Assembly: GCF_902499125.1 (NCBI RefSeq)
Contig: NZ_CABVPX010000003.1
Location: forward strand, 62,001 to 126,000
Source: Burkholderia arboris
Lineage (GTDB): Bacteria > Pseudomonadota > Gammaproteobacteria > Burkholderiales > Burkholderiaceae
Length of the DNA: 64,000 nucleotides
Direction of reading: 5' to 3'
In this document: positions 27,415-35,380 of the stretch, piece after piece
Numbering within the stretch: position 1 is the first letter of the stretch
Layout: every line of letters begins with the position of its first letter
Program-made: the position numbers and the translations under genes
The notes under the pieces: generated by a model
Told to the model about the DNA's origin: nothing
What the model saw: only the letters and a program-made list of their open reading frames with translations
The model's database searches: none

Positions 27415-28263
27415 TTACCGCGCGTTGCGCGTGCTCTGCAACTGTTCGCCGAGCCCTTCGATCCCGAGGCGCACCATTTGGCCAGCCTTCAGGAACACCG
27501 GCGACGGCTTGATGCCCATGCCAACGCCCGGCGGCGTGCCGGTCGTGATCACGTCGCCCGGCTGCAGCGTCATGCAGGTCGACAGATACGCGATCAGTTG
27601 TGCGACGGTGAACACCATCGTGCGCGTGTTGCCGTTCTGAAAACGGTGGCCGTCGATCTCGAGCCACAGGTCGAGACGCTGCGGATCCGGCACCTCGTCG
27701 CGCGTGACGAGCCACGGGCCGATCGGGCCGAACGTGTCGAAGCCCTTGCCCTTGTCCCACTGGCCGCCGCGCTCGATCTGCCATTCGCGTTCGGACACGT
27801 CGTTGACAACGCAGTAGCCCGCGACGTAATCGAGCGCGCTCGCCTCGTCGACGTCCTTGCACTTCGCGCCGATCACGACGCCCAGCTCGACTTCCCAGTC
27901 GGTCTTGACCGAGCCCTTCGGGATGTCGATGCCATCGTTCGGGCCGCAGATCGAGCTCGTCCACTTGCCGAACACGACCGGCTCCTTGGGCACCGGCATG
28001 CCGGCTTCGGCCGCATGATCGGCATAGTTCAGCCCAATGCCGATGAACTTGCCGACGTGCCCGACGCACGCGCCGATGCGCGGCTCGCCGGACACGAGCG
28101 GCAGCGTGGCCGGATCGATCGCGCGCAGCCGCGCGAGACCCGCGTCGGTCAGCACATCGCCGGCAAGATCCGGCACGTGCGCGGACAGGTCGCGAATCCG
28201 GCCGTCCGCGTCGAGGATACCGGGCTTTTCCTGGCCGGACGGGCCATAGCGAAGCAGTTTCAT
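27415..28263 (-). CDS. Fumarylacetoacetate hydrolase (FAH) family protein
   Basis: The product has 282 residues. The FAH catalytic core is clear: KFIGIGLNYADHAAEAG with the active-site His, the metal ligands around DWEVELGVVIG, and GDVITTGTPPGVGMG near the end. Family members hydrolyse or decarboxylate beta-keto acids (fumarylpyruvate, acylpyruvates, ureidoglycolate-like substrates). Which one applies cannot be read here. The start at 28263 begins MKLLRYGPSGQEKPG, the usual N-terminus. It is divergent from an IclR regulator with a long gap, so control by that regulator is plausible. Confidence 0.88.
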   Translation of the reverse strand: MKLLRYGPSGQEKPGILDADGRIRDLSAHVPDLAGDVLTDAGLARLRAIDPATLPLVSGEPRIGACVGHVGKFIGIGLNYADHAAEAGMPVPKEPVVFGKWTSSICGPNDGIDIPKGSVKTDWEVELGVVIGAKCKDVDEASALDYVAGYCVVNDVSEREWQIERGGQWDKGKGFDTFGPIGPWLVTRDEVPDPQRLDLWLEIDGHRFQNGNTRTMVFTVAQLIAYLSTCMTLQPGDVITTGTPPGVGMGIKPSPVFLKAGQMVRLGIEGLGEQLQSTRNAR

Positions 28264-28927
28264 CGTGCTTAACCTCTGTTGTCGAATGGGACAGGATACC
28301 GGTCGACGCGACCCTTCGCGGCCGCGCGCCGGACTGATTGTCGATCGTCGATTGCGCGCGTCGGTACCGCATCCGGCGGGCGGTTCGACGCGCGAAGGTC
28401 GCGCGGGCGCAGCGATCGCGGCGCCGCACGAAAGTACGGCGCGCATCGAACGGGCGGCCGCCGGTCTGCGCATCGGCGACGACGGCCCGGCACCCGCGAC
28501 GCGTGCCGGCCCATGGCGGCCGGCTTCACGCGCGGCCGCACCGTCGCTGGCCCGCAAGCCTTTGTACCATCGGCCGCGCATCGTGAAATGACGCGCGACG
28601 GATACCGACTATTGGTGCGCCTGCCGACGTTGCGGCGCAGCATCGAATGCACGAACGCCGGCCGACCGCTTGCGGCTGCCGGCGTCGCCTGCCATCAGAC
28701 CATGAATACTGGATATTCGGGCTGCCCCTGTCATCGAGAACGTTTGCTGATCCGTTCTTGTCCGGTAACGATCGGTAAAAAGACGCTGCATTGCACACTA
28801 TTTGTTTATTGCTAAGCTCGTACGAATGGCTTTCATTGCCATACGCGGGCCCGAACCATGCGCGTGCAGAACCGGCCAGCGTGCGTCGCCAACCGATCGA
28901 CGGTAATCCCCCAACCTCACACCGACA
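28264..28927. other. 664-bp intergenic region between FAH and IclR genes
   Basis: No coding frame with family similarity was found. The right third (28700-28830) is relatively AT-rich and includes a TTGCAC element at 28792, so promoter elements for the IclR gene probably lie there. I see no clear palindromic operator. Confidence 0.4.
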
Positions 28928-29749
28928 ATGCAGACAACCAACGACCCGCTTCCCGGCTGCGACGCACGGGAATCGATGGCCGCTATCGACCGCTATCGCG
29001 CACCCGCGCTCGACAAGGGCCTCGACATTCTCGAACTCCTGTCCGAACAGAAAGAAGGACTCACCCGCACCGAAATCACGAAGGAACTCGGCCGCAACGC
29101 GAGCGAAATCTACCGGATGCTCGAACGCCTCGTCGCCCGCCGCTACGTGATGCGCTCCACCGGCGGCGACCGCTACACGCTCAGCCTCAAGCTGTTTGCG
29201 CTCGCGCACCGGCACCCGCCGATGAACCGGCTGATTGCCGAGGCCCTGCCGCCGATGCAGCGCTTCGCCGATGCCGCCGAGCAATCGTGCCATCTGTCCG
29301 TCTACGATCGCGGCAACCTGCTCGTGATCGCGCAGGTGGACGGGCCTGGCCCATGGGGCGTGTCGGTCCGCCTCGGTTCGCGGGTCGGGCTCGCCGATAC
29401 GGCATCGGGGCGCATGATGCTGGCGTTCCAGGGCCCCGAGCAACGGGCGCACATGCTGGCCGAGCACCGCAAGGTCAAGGGCGAAGCGCCGCTGAACGAG
29501 CAGGAGCTCGCGATTGCGTGCCAGTCCATCCGGCAGTCCGGCTACCTGCGCCAGGACAGCCGCCAGGCGTACGGCGTGACCGATCTGACCGTACCGATCC
29601 TCGGGCCGTCCGGCCTGGCGATCGCGGTGCTGACCTGCCCGTACATGCGCCGCATCGACGCGCACACGGTGCAATCCGTCGACGTGGCCGTCGAAGCGCT
29701 GCGCGACACGGCCGCCCATCTGTCGATGGGCCGCACAGAAACCTGCTGA
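28928..29749 (+). CDS. IclR-family transcriptional regulator
   Basis: The product has 273 residues. A winged HTH occupies about residues 26-85 (LDKGLDILELLSEQKEGLTR, then EITKELGRNASEIYRMLERL). The IclR effector domain follows, with RLGSRVGLADTASGRMMLAF and GVTDLTVPILGPSGLAIAVL. The family usually controls catabolism of aromatic or small acids. The nearest enzyme gene is the divergent FAH hydrolase, its most likely target by position. The ATG at 28928 is the first Met of the frame; a second Met at residue 17 is an alternative start. Confidence 0.9.
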   Translation: MQTTNDPLPGCDARESMAAIDRYRAPALDKGLDILELLSEQKEGLTRTEITKELGRNASEIYRMLERLVARRYVMRSTGGDRYTLSLKLFALAHRHPPMNRLIAEALPPMQRFADAAEQSCHLSVYDRGNLLVIAQVDGPGPWGVSVRLGSRVGLADTASGRMMLAFQGPEQRAHMLAEHRKVKGEAPLNEQELAIACQSIRQSGYLRQDSRQAYGVTDLTVPILGPSGLAIAVLTCPYMRRIDAHTVQSVDVAVEALRDTAAHLSMGRTETC

Positions 29750-29931
29750 CACGCGGGTTCGATGAAGCACACCGGGTACGGCGCAATGGCGCCGACCCCG
29801 GTCGCGCGCGACGCCCGTTCGGCGCGCGATGCACGCCGTCGCATCGCGCGCCCACGGCGCTACGCTAAAATAGCGGCCCTCTCAAAAACTACGGCGGCCG
29901 GTTGTCGCGGCCGTCGTGTCCGATGGATGTC

Positions 29932-30474
29932 ATGGCCAAACTTCTGAACGATCAAGAATTCCAGCGTTTCTCCGAACTTCAGCAGAAGCAGGCAAGCTTC
30001 ACGATCACGCCCGAGGAAGCGGACGAGCTGCGTGATATCGTCGCGCGCGCGCAGCAAAAGCGCGACGATCGTGCCGCCGCAATGCAGGCGATCGAGAACT
30101 ACATCGAGCAGTTCGACATCACGCCTGACGAACTCTTCTCGCCCGAGCAGATCGGCGACGCGGCCCGCACCTACGGGCTCATCACGGCGACCAAGAAGGA
30201 ACGCACGCTGCCGCCGTCGATCACGTTCAACGGCAAGCCGTACCAATGGACCAAGACGCTTCCGGACGACGTGCGCGGCGCGCTGTTCGAAGCATTCACG
30301 TCCGGCGAATCGGTCAAGCGCTTCATCGCGATGCCGAAAGACACCGCGCGCTGTGCGCTGACGATCGCCCGCCTCGAGCGCGAAACCGGTGCCGTCTATG
30401 CCGATCCGCACCTCGAGGAACTCGCGATTTCGCGCGACCAGGTGAACGACGCGGCGTCGAAACTCGCGGCGTAA
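29932..30474 (+). CDS. H-NS-like protein of unknown function
   Basis: The product has 180 residues (183 if the ATG at 29923 is used). A helical region of charged repeats (EEADELRDIVARAQQKRDDR) leads into AIENYIEQFDITPDELF, which closely resembles IRAKIEEYDITPEELGF of the true H-NS protein at 34059. A basic stretch and ERTLPPSITFNGKPYQWTK parallel the KRTLPPKYLNPKTGETW of that protein, but the DNA-contact part is altered and about 80 residues are added (LPDDVRGALFEAF and on). I infer a diverged relative of H-NS that may keep the oligomerisation part. A terminator and the 23-bp array follow it directly. Confidence 0.75.
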   Translation: MAKLLNDQEFQRFSELQQKQASFTITPEEADELRDIVARAQQKRDDRAAAMQAIENYIEQFDITPDELFSPEQIGDAARTYGLITATKKERTLPPSITFNGKPYQWTKTLPDDVRGALFEAFTSGESVKRFIAMPKDTARCALTIARLERETGAVYADPHLEELAISRDQVNDAASKLAA

Positions 30475-30482
30475 TGCTGCTG

Positions 30483-30507
30483 GCGGGCACGGTTCATGCG
30501 TGCCCGC
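30483..30507 (+). terminator. Hairpin after the H-NS-like gene
   Basis: GCGGGCACG, a 7-nt loop and CGTGCCCGC form a perfect 9-bp stem 9 bp after the stop codon. There is no U-tract. The 23-bp array begins 60 bp further on. Confidence 0.6.
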
Positions 30508-30567
30508 ACCCGCGTATGACGCCGGCATGGGCCGGCGCCGCGCTCGCGGGAGTCGTGCTTCCTCACG

Positions 30568-30838
30568 CTCCCGAAAAGCCTCACCTCGGCGTCCCGCAAG
30601 CACTCACCCATATCTCCCGAAAAAGCTCACCCAAGGCTCCTGGAGATCCTCACCGACACCTCCCGAACGTCCTCACCGACACCTCCCGCAGGTGCTCACC
30701 GACGCGTCCCGGAAAGGCTCACCAGCGGCTCCTGCAGGTCCTCACCGGCTGTTCCCGGGAAGGCTCACCGAATGCTCCCGTATCGGCTCACCGTGCCATT
30801 CCGGAACGGCTCATGTACGGCTCCCGAAAAATCTCACC
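30568..30838 (+). repeat. Twelve-unit tandem array with strict 23-bp period
   Basis: Each unit is CTCCCG, 6 variable nt, CTCACC, 5 variable nt. CTCACC boxes start at 30580, 30603, 30626, 30649, 30672, 30695, 30718, 30741, 30764, 30787, 30810 (CTCATG) and 30833, exactly 23 bp apart. The paired CTCCCG boxes start 12 bp before each, with one-base variants in several. The boxes are conserved while the spacers are not, and the spacing never slips. The period is not a multiple of three, so it is not a coding repeat. Spacers are far too short for CRISPR. A site array for a DNA- or RNA-binding protein is the simplest reading. Confidence 0.9.
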
Positions 30839-31125
30839 TTCGTGACGGTTTCGAATCTCCGAGGCCGGAATGCGGCAGCGACATTGCAACAACACATCGT
30901 TTGAACCCGCTCGCCGGACGCGTATCGCGCCATGCCGCCCTGCATCGTCGGACACCTCGCGTGCATTGATATTGCCGCGGCTGACAGGGCCCGCGCATTC
31001 GCAGACGCTTCGCTCCACAGGCTGGTTCAAATATCCTGCATTCCTGAGTAAGCTTGCGGCGAGGCGAAACGTCGGAGGCATCGACTGCATGCGACAACCC
31101 CAAGCCTCAGGCCGCGGGCCGATGC

Positions 31126-33483
31126 CTACGGCTGCAACTTCATCCTGAAACCCACGACACCGGGCTCTTCCGTCGTCGACACCGCGAAGCCGCACGACTT
31201 CGCGAGCGAGATCATCGCCGAATTCTCGCGCAGCGCCTCGCCGACCATCCATGCGGTGCCGCGCGAGCGTGCGTAGTCGATGATGCGGGCCATCATCAGC
31301 CGGCCGAGCCCCTTGCCCTTCTGATCGGGCCGCACGGCAATCGCGAACTCCGCCGTCTCGTTGTCGGGATCGGCAACCGCACGCGCCACCGCAAGCGTGT
31401 GGTCACGCCCCGACACATCGGTGAACGACACGATGAAAGCCATCTCACGGTCGTAGTCGATCTGCGTCATACGCGCCACCTGCGAATGATCGAAGCTGCG
31501 CACCGCACCGAAGAAACGCATCCGCAGATCTTCCGGCGTCATCGCGCCGAGCAGTTCGTTGTGCGCAGCCTCGTCCTCCGGACGGATCGGGCGGATCGTT
31601 ACCGTCTCGCCGCGCCACTCGAGCGTCTGCTCGAGGTGCCGCGGATACGGCATGATCGCCAGCCGGCTGCGCCCCGTGGCCAGCGTGATGCGCGGCGCGA
31701 GTACCCTTGCGCGGTCGGACATCACGCGCAGCGTGACCGACATCGCGACGACTTCGCGCACGTCGCAGACGACCTGTGACAGCGCCGTCAGCGCATCGAG
31801 CGTCGGTTCGACGGGCGTACGGCGCGCATACGGCGAGCGCTCCATTACCGCACGGGCGAGCACGCTGTTCAGCGGCGGCAGGCCGTAGACGACGAACGGC
31901 GCCGACACGCCGTCCGCAGGCGGCACGGCATAGCGAAACACCGGACCGAAATTCGCATCGTCGTACATGTCGACCGTGATATCGACGACCTTCGTGCCGA
32001 CAGGCTCGTTGGCCTGCTCGCCCTGCAAGCCGAAATGGGACAGCCAGCGCAGCGCGGCCTCGCCGGCCAGATCATGCTCACCGGCTTCGACCATCCTGCG
32101 CGCGTCGGCCTGTGCGGATGCCACGCACTCGGCCGGCTGCGGCGGCGTGCCTTCGGGCGTCTGCATCAGCAGTTGCCGCCCGAGGTTGTAGTCGACGAGA
32201 CGCGCATACGCGCGTGCCAGCCGCTGCGGTGTCGTGTGCACGGGAATGCCGTTCGCGTGCAGCGCATCGCGCGTCGCTGCGTCGACCGCACCGAAGAAAC
32301 ACGCGAGGATGCCGCGATGCGCGTACTGCCGCGAGTCGATCAGCGTGCGTGCGACCGACTCGGCCGGCGCACTGTGGGACGTCGAATGGACGACGAACAG
32401 CGTACCCGTTTGCGGAAACGGCGCGAGCGCCTTGATCGCCGCGGCAAAGTGCTCGGGGCGTGCGTCGTCGCCCAGCGTGAGCGGATTGGCGGGCGCCGCG
32501 AGATGCGGCAGCGCGGCCGCCACGGCGGACGTGGCCGCGGGCGACCAGTCGGCCAGCACGTCGCGTACCTCGGCAACCGCATCGACCGCGAGTTTCGCCA
32601 CGCCCGCATCGCTCGTCACGAGCGTCGCCGCGCCACGCGCGGTGACACGGCCGACGCCGAGCGTCTCGATTTCGTCGAGCAGATCGTCGAGTGCATCGAC
32701 GCGCACCATGCCCGCACGCTGGAACGCCGCCGTATAGAGTGCGTCGCCGGGATCGGCGCGGCCGGTGCGCAACGCGAGCACCGGCTTGTTGCGCGCGGCC
32801 GCACGCGCAGCCGACATGAACTTGCGCGCCGCGCGCACGGTATCGAGTTCGAGCAGGATCGCGCGCGTGCCGGGATCGCTTGCCAGATAGTCGAGCACAT
32901 CGCCCGCATCGACGTCGGATTCGCTGCCGAGCGCGACGACATGCGAAAAGCCGAGACCCCGTGCATCGGCCCATCCAAGCACCGCGTTCGTCAACGCATT
33001 CGATTGCGACACCCATGCGACGCCGCCCGATCGCGCGGTGTACGCCGGCGCGCCGAAATGCGCATGCCGCGCAGGCGACAACACGCCGAGGCTGCCGGGC
33101 CCGACGATACGGAGCACGAACGGCTTCGCCGCCTTCAACGTGCGATCGACCGCGGCGCGATCGGCATCGGTGCGCGCCTCGCCGACGATCACCGCGACGC
33201 GCGTGCCGAGCTCACCGAGCTTGCGCACGATGCCGGCCCAGGTTGCGGGCGGCGTGCAGATCACGGCAACCGACGGCGGCGCAGGCAACCGGTCGACATC
33301 GGCGACAACGGCATGCCCGTCGAGCGCGCGATATTTCGGATTGACGGGCCACACGGGCCCCTGGAACGCACCGTCGAGCACACGCGACCACACCATTGCG
33401 CCAATACTGCCCGCACGCGATGACGCGCCGACGACCGCAACGGACCTGGGCTGAAACAACGCATCGAGATGGCGAACGGTCAC
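31126..33483 (-). CDS. Pat-like protein acetyltransferase (CoA-binding plus GNAT)
   Basis: The product has 785 residues. An N-terminal CoA-binding Rossmann domain (SVAVVGASSRAGSIGAMVWS) and a succinyl-CoA-ligase-like middle part resemble ADP-forming acetyl-CoA synthetases. The C-terminal 190 residues form a GNAT acetyltransferase with the acetyl-CoA loop DQKGKGLGRLMM. This is the layout of Pat/PatZ lysine acetyltransferases that switch off acyl-CoA synthetases, but the ATP-grasp portion is short and lacks clear motifs. A GTG start at 33483 with GGGAG upstream fits best; the frame continues 28 codons upstream without similarity. Confidence 0.82.
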   Translation of the reverse strand: MTVRHLDALFQPRSVAVVGASSRAGSIGAMVWSRVLDGAFQGPVWPVNPKYRALDGHAVVADVDRLPAPPSVAVICTPPATWAGIVRKLGELGTRVAVIVGEARTDADRAAVDRTLKAAKPFVLRIVGPGSLGVLSPARHAHFGAPAYTARSGGVAWVSQSNALTNAVLGWADARGLGFSHVVALGSESDVDAGDVLDYLASDPGTRAILLELDTVRAARKFMSAARAAARNKPVLALRTGRADPGDALYTAAFQRAGMVRVDALDDLLDEIETLGVGRVTARGAATLVTSDAGVAKLAVDAVAEVRDVLADWSPAATSAVAAALPHLAAPANPLTLGDDARPEHFAAAIKALAPFPQTGTLFVVHSTSHSAPAESVARTLIDSRQYAHRGILACFFGAVDAATRDALHANGIPVHTTPQRLARAYARLVDYNLGRQLLMQTPEGTPPQPAECVASAQADARRMVEAGEHDLAGEAALRWLSHFGLQGEQANEPVGTKVVDITVDMYDDANFGPVFRYAVPPADGVSAPFVVYGLPPLNSVLARAVMERSPYARRTPVEPTLDALTALSQVVCDVREVVAMSVTLRVMSDRARVLAPRITLATGRSRLAIMPYPRHLEQTLEWRGETVTIRPIRPEDEAAHNELLGAMTPEDLRMRFFGAVRSFDHSQVARMTQIDYDREMAFIVSFTDVSGRDHTLAVARAVADPDNETAEFAIAVRPDQKGKGLGRLMMARIIDYARSRGTAWMVGEALRENSAMISLAKSCGFAVSTTEEPGVVGFRMKLQP

Positions 33484-33717
33484 ATCGGCTCCCTGCGGTG
33501 ACGAAAGACGACACGATCGGCACGCGGCCGGGCAGGCCGGGCGCCGATCGACGCGAACCCCAAGCATAGGCGAAGCGCCTGCGGCTGCCTATATGCCGAA
33601 CGGCCGACTGTTCGACGAACGTCAATGCTCGCACCATGGACCTGCAACACACGCGTCCGGCATCGCAGCGCCGCTCGCACGACGCAAGCAACGCGGCACG
33701 GCGGCCGCTTTCTCAAA

Positions 33718-33757
33718 GGTGAGGATTTACAGGAGCGATGGTGAGTATGTTCGGGAT
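33718..33757 (-). repeat. Two spaced copies of the CTCCCG-N6-CTCACC motif
   Basis: On the plus strand GGTGAG-GATTTA-CAGGAG at 33718 and GGTGAG-TATGTT-CGGGAT at 33740 are one mismatch each from GGTGAG-N6-CGGGAG. They are 22 bp apart, close to the 23-bp period of the main array, and have the same orientation as the site at 34041. Confidence 0.65.
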
Positions 33758-34040
33758 TTGCACGACACCCCGCGCAAACACGCGAAAGGTGATGATTATC
33801 CGCTGCATGCCTGCACCGCGAAAATCGCGAATGCCAATGCGCGTGCCTGGCGTCATTACGCGATTGTTTACCGGAATTCCCCGCAATATGCAGCCGGATC
33901 GCGGCGAATTGGCAAAACAGGATCCGTTAATTGCGCGACATGACACGTCCATTCGTCAGGGAAAATCGCATGGCGACTGCCCAAAAACAAAACGGTGCGA
34001 CGGCCGCATGGCCATTCGCACCGTCGGTCAACTCGCGAAA

Positions 34041-34058
34041 GGTGAGGATTTTCGGGAG
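34041..34058 (-). repeat. Perfect CTCCCG-N6-CTCACC motif directly after hns
   Basis: Plus-strand GGTGAGGATTTTCGGGAG matches both boxes exactly and nearly equals the last unit of the array (GGTGAGATTTTTCGGGAG in the same sense). It touches the hns stop codon at 34059 and lies in the sense orientation of that gene's transcript. Confidence 0.75.
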
Positions 34059-34361
34059 TCAGTCCTTGATCAGGAAACGTGCGCGGTTCTTGCCGAGCCA
34101 GGTCGGCGATCTTCCGCGGCCACTCCACGTTTCGCCCGTCTTCGGGTTCAGGTATTTCGGCGGCAGCGTCCGCTTGGGCTTCGCGGCGGCAGCGGCATTC
34201 GCTCCCACCGGACGAAAACCGAGCTCTTCCGGCGTAATGTCGTATTCCTCGATTTTCGCGCGGATATCCGCAATCGCGTCGGCAATCGCCTTTTCACGTT
34301 CCTTGTCGATCTTTTGCTGAAGCCTTTCGAGCTGCGCGGTCAGTTGCCTGTAGGTCGCCAT
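34059..34361 (-). CDS. H-NS family nucleoid-associated protein
   Basis: The product has 100 residues. Residues 1-45 form a charged coiled coil for dimerisation (LTAQLERLQQKIDKEREKA). A flexible Ala/Lys linker follows. The C-terminal domain has the H-NS DNA-binding core TGETWSGRGRSPTWL, with the GRGR minor-groove hook in place of the enteric QGR motif. Such proteins bind AT-rich DNA and silence acquired genes. The start at 34361 (MATYRQLTAQ) is the usual one for the Burkholderia group. The CTCCCG-N6-CTCACC motif lies immediately after its stop. Confidence 0.93.
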   Translation of the reverse strand: MATYRQLTAQLERLQQKIDKEREKAIADAIADIRAKIEEYDITPEELGFRPVGANAAAAAKPKRTLPPKYLNPKTGETWSGRGRSPTWLGKNRARFLIKD

Positions 34362-34464
34362 ATGGATGGGACTCCGTGAATGTTATTCGTGAAAAACAGG
34401 TGACTTCATGCAAACAGAAAAGCACTTCGCCCGATCGTGGTCTCCTCAGCCGGTCATTTCGGGA

Positions 34465-34737
34465 TCAATAACCGCTCTTCTTCTTGCATGCGAAGAGAAG
34501 ATTTCGCACGGCGTCATCAGTCGATTGCTGAATCACTTCGAAATCCCCGTTGCACATGGCCCGGGCATTGTCCGTGCAATTGCTCCAGTCGCTGCCGGTG
34601 CATTGCACCTGGGTGGTCGGACGGCCGTCCGACGTGAAGAGCGGGGCACTGCCACCGCACCCGCCGAGCCCCGCAACCAGAACCAGCATTGCGGCCGCCC
34701 GAGGCCACCGACAGACCGACGCAAGCATGTGTTTCAT
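34465..34737 (-). CDS. Small putative lipoprotein
   Basis: The product has 90 residues. A basic start and a hydrophobic stretch lead to the lipobox LGGC with Cys27, so it should be lipidated and exported. The mature part is short and has three more Cys (VQCTGSDWSNCTD, MCNGDFEV, FACKKKSGY), possibly two disulfides with a partner Cys. No family is recognised. The ATG at 34737 has GGGAAG upstream. The frame continues further upstream, but that part is antisense-like noise over the next gene. Confidence 0.7.
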   Translation of the reverse strand: MKHMLASVCRWPRAAAMLVLVAGLGGCGGSAPLFTSDGRPTTQVQCTGSDWSNCTDNARAMCNGDFEVIQQSTDDAVRNLLFACKKKSGY

Positions 34738-34798
34738 TGTTCTTCCCGTCAACCATTTTTTGAATGTCGCGAGTATGCCATGCGCGGCCCTCCGGCTG

Positions 34799-35326
34799 TC
34801 AGTCCGGCTTGCGGTCGGGTTGCCCACGCGCCTTGTACGGCAAGCGCTTGCGCGGATCGTCGGTGATGCGAACGAACACCTGCTCGACGTCCGGAAGCGC
34901 CTCGAATTCGCGTTGCAGCGCCTGACGATCGAACGCTGCATCCGCGCATCCTTCGACGTAGATGAAACGTCGCTGCACGGTGATCCACAGGCTCGTGCCG
35001 CGCAGATGATCGGAGCCGGCGAAGTGGGCCTTCGCCGCATCGGCGATCGACGCGTCATACATATACGAGTTCGGCTTCGTGCAGCGATGGGCGAGCCAGC
35101 AGGTCGTGCCGCGTTCGGCGCGGTAATGCGCGTCGTCCGTCATCTCGGCGCGCGTCATCCATGGGCCAAGCGGAAGCGGGCATTCGGCCACGTCCCGCGA
35201 CAGCGCGACGAACGGATCGTTGTACCAGTTGCGCCGCGCCTCGGGCGCGTCGGCGTCGCCGGCCTGCGCAAACGCGGACGTCGCCAGCAACATGGTCAGC
35301 CACCCTGCGATGCCGATCCGCTTCAT
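34799..35326 (-). CDS. Exported protein with BON-like C-terminal region
   Basis: The product has 175 residues with a signal peptide (MKRIGIAGWLTMLLATSAFA). The last 80 residues (LWITVQRRFIYVEGCADAAF, then LPDVEQVFVRITDDPRKRLP) show the strand-helix-strand spacing of a BON domain, which often binds phospholipid in the periplasm or outer membrane. The family assignment is tentative. CAGGAG precedes the ATG at 35326. It lies just downstream of the sigma-54 regulator gene on the same strand with 54 bp between. Confidence 0.65.
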   Translation of the reverse strand: MKRIGIAGWLTMLLATSAFAQAGDADAPEARRNWYNDPFVALSRDVAECPLPLGPWMTRAEMTDDAHYRAERGTTCWLAHRCTKPNSYMYDASIADAAKAHFAGSDHLRGTSLWITVQRRFIYVEGCADAAFDRQALQREFEALPDVEQVFVRITDDPRKRLPYKARGQPDRKPD

Positions 35327-35380
35327 CGTGATCTCCTGTTCGATGCTTGACGTCACGCCGCATCGGCATCGCCGGCCGGT

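Larger units (their letters stand above)
33484..34058. other. 575-bp intergenic region with dispersed copies of the array motif
   Basis: No convincing gene is present. Three copies of the motif seen in the array at 30568 occur here on the minus strand (33718-33735, 33740-33757 and 34041-34058), with a weaker match at 33788. The region lies downstream of the hns gene, between it and the acetyltransferase start. Confidence 0.5.

Noticed and set aside
30568..30838. CRISPR array
   Set aside because: The repeat is split into two 6-bp boxes with 5-6 nt spacers and no long conserved repeat; no cas gene is nearby.
33738..34379. A 213-codon plus-strand frame over the hns gene
   Set aside because: The right half is antisense to hns and the left half covers repeat motifs; the translation has no recognisable fold.
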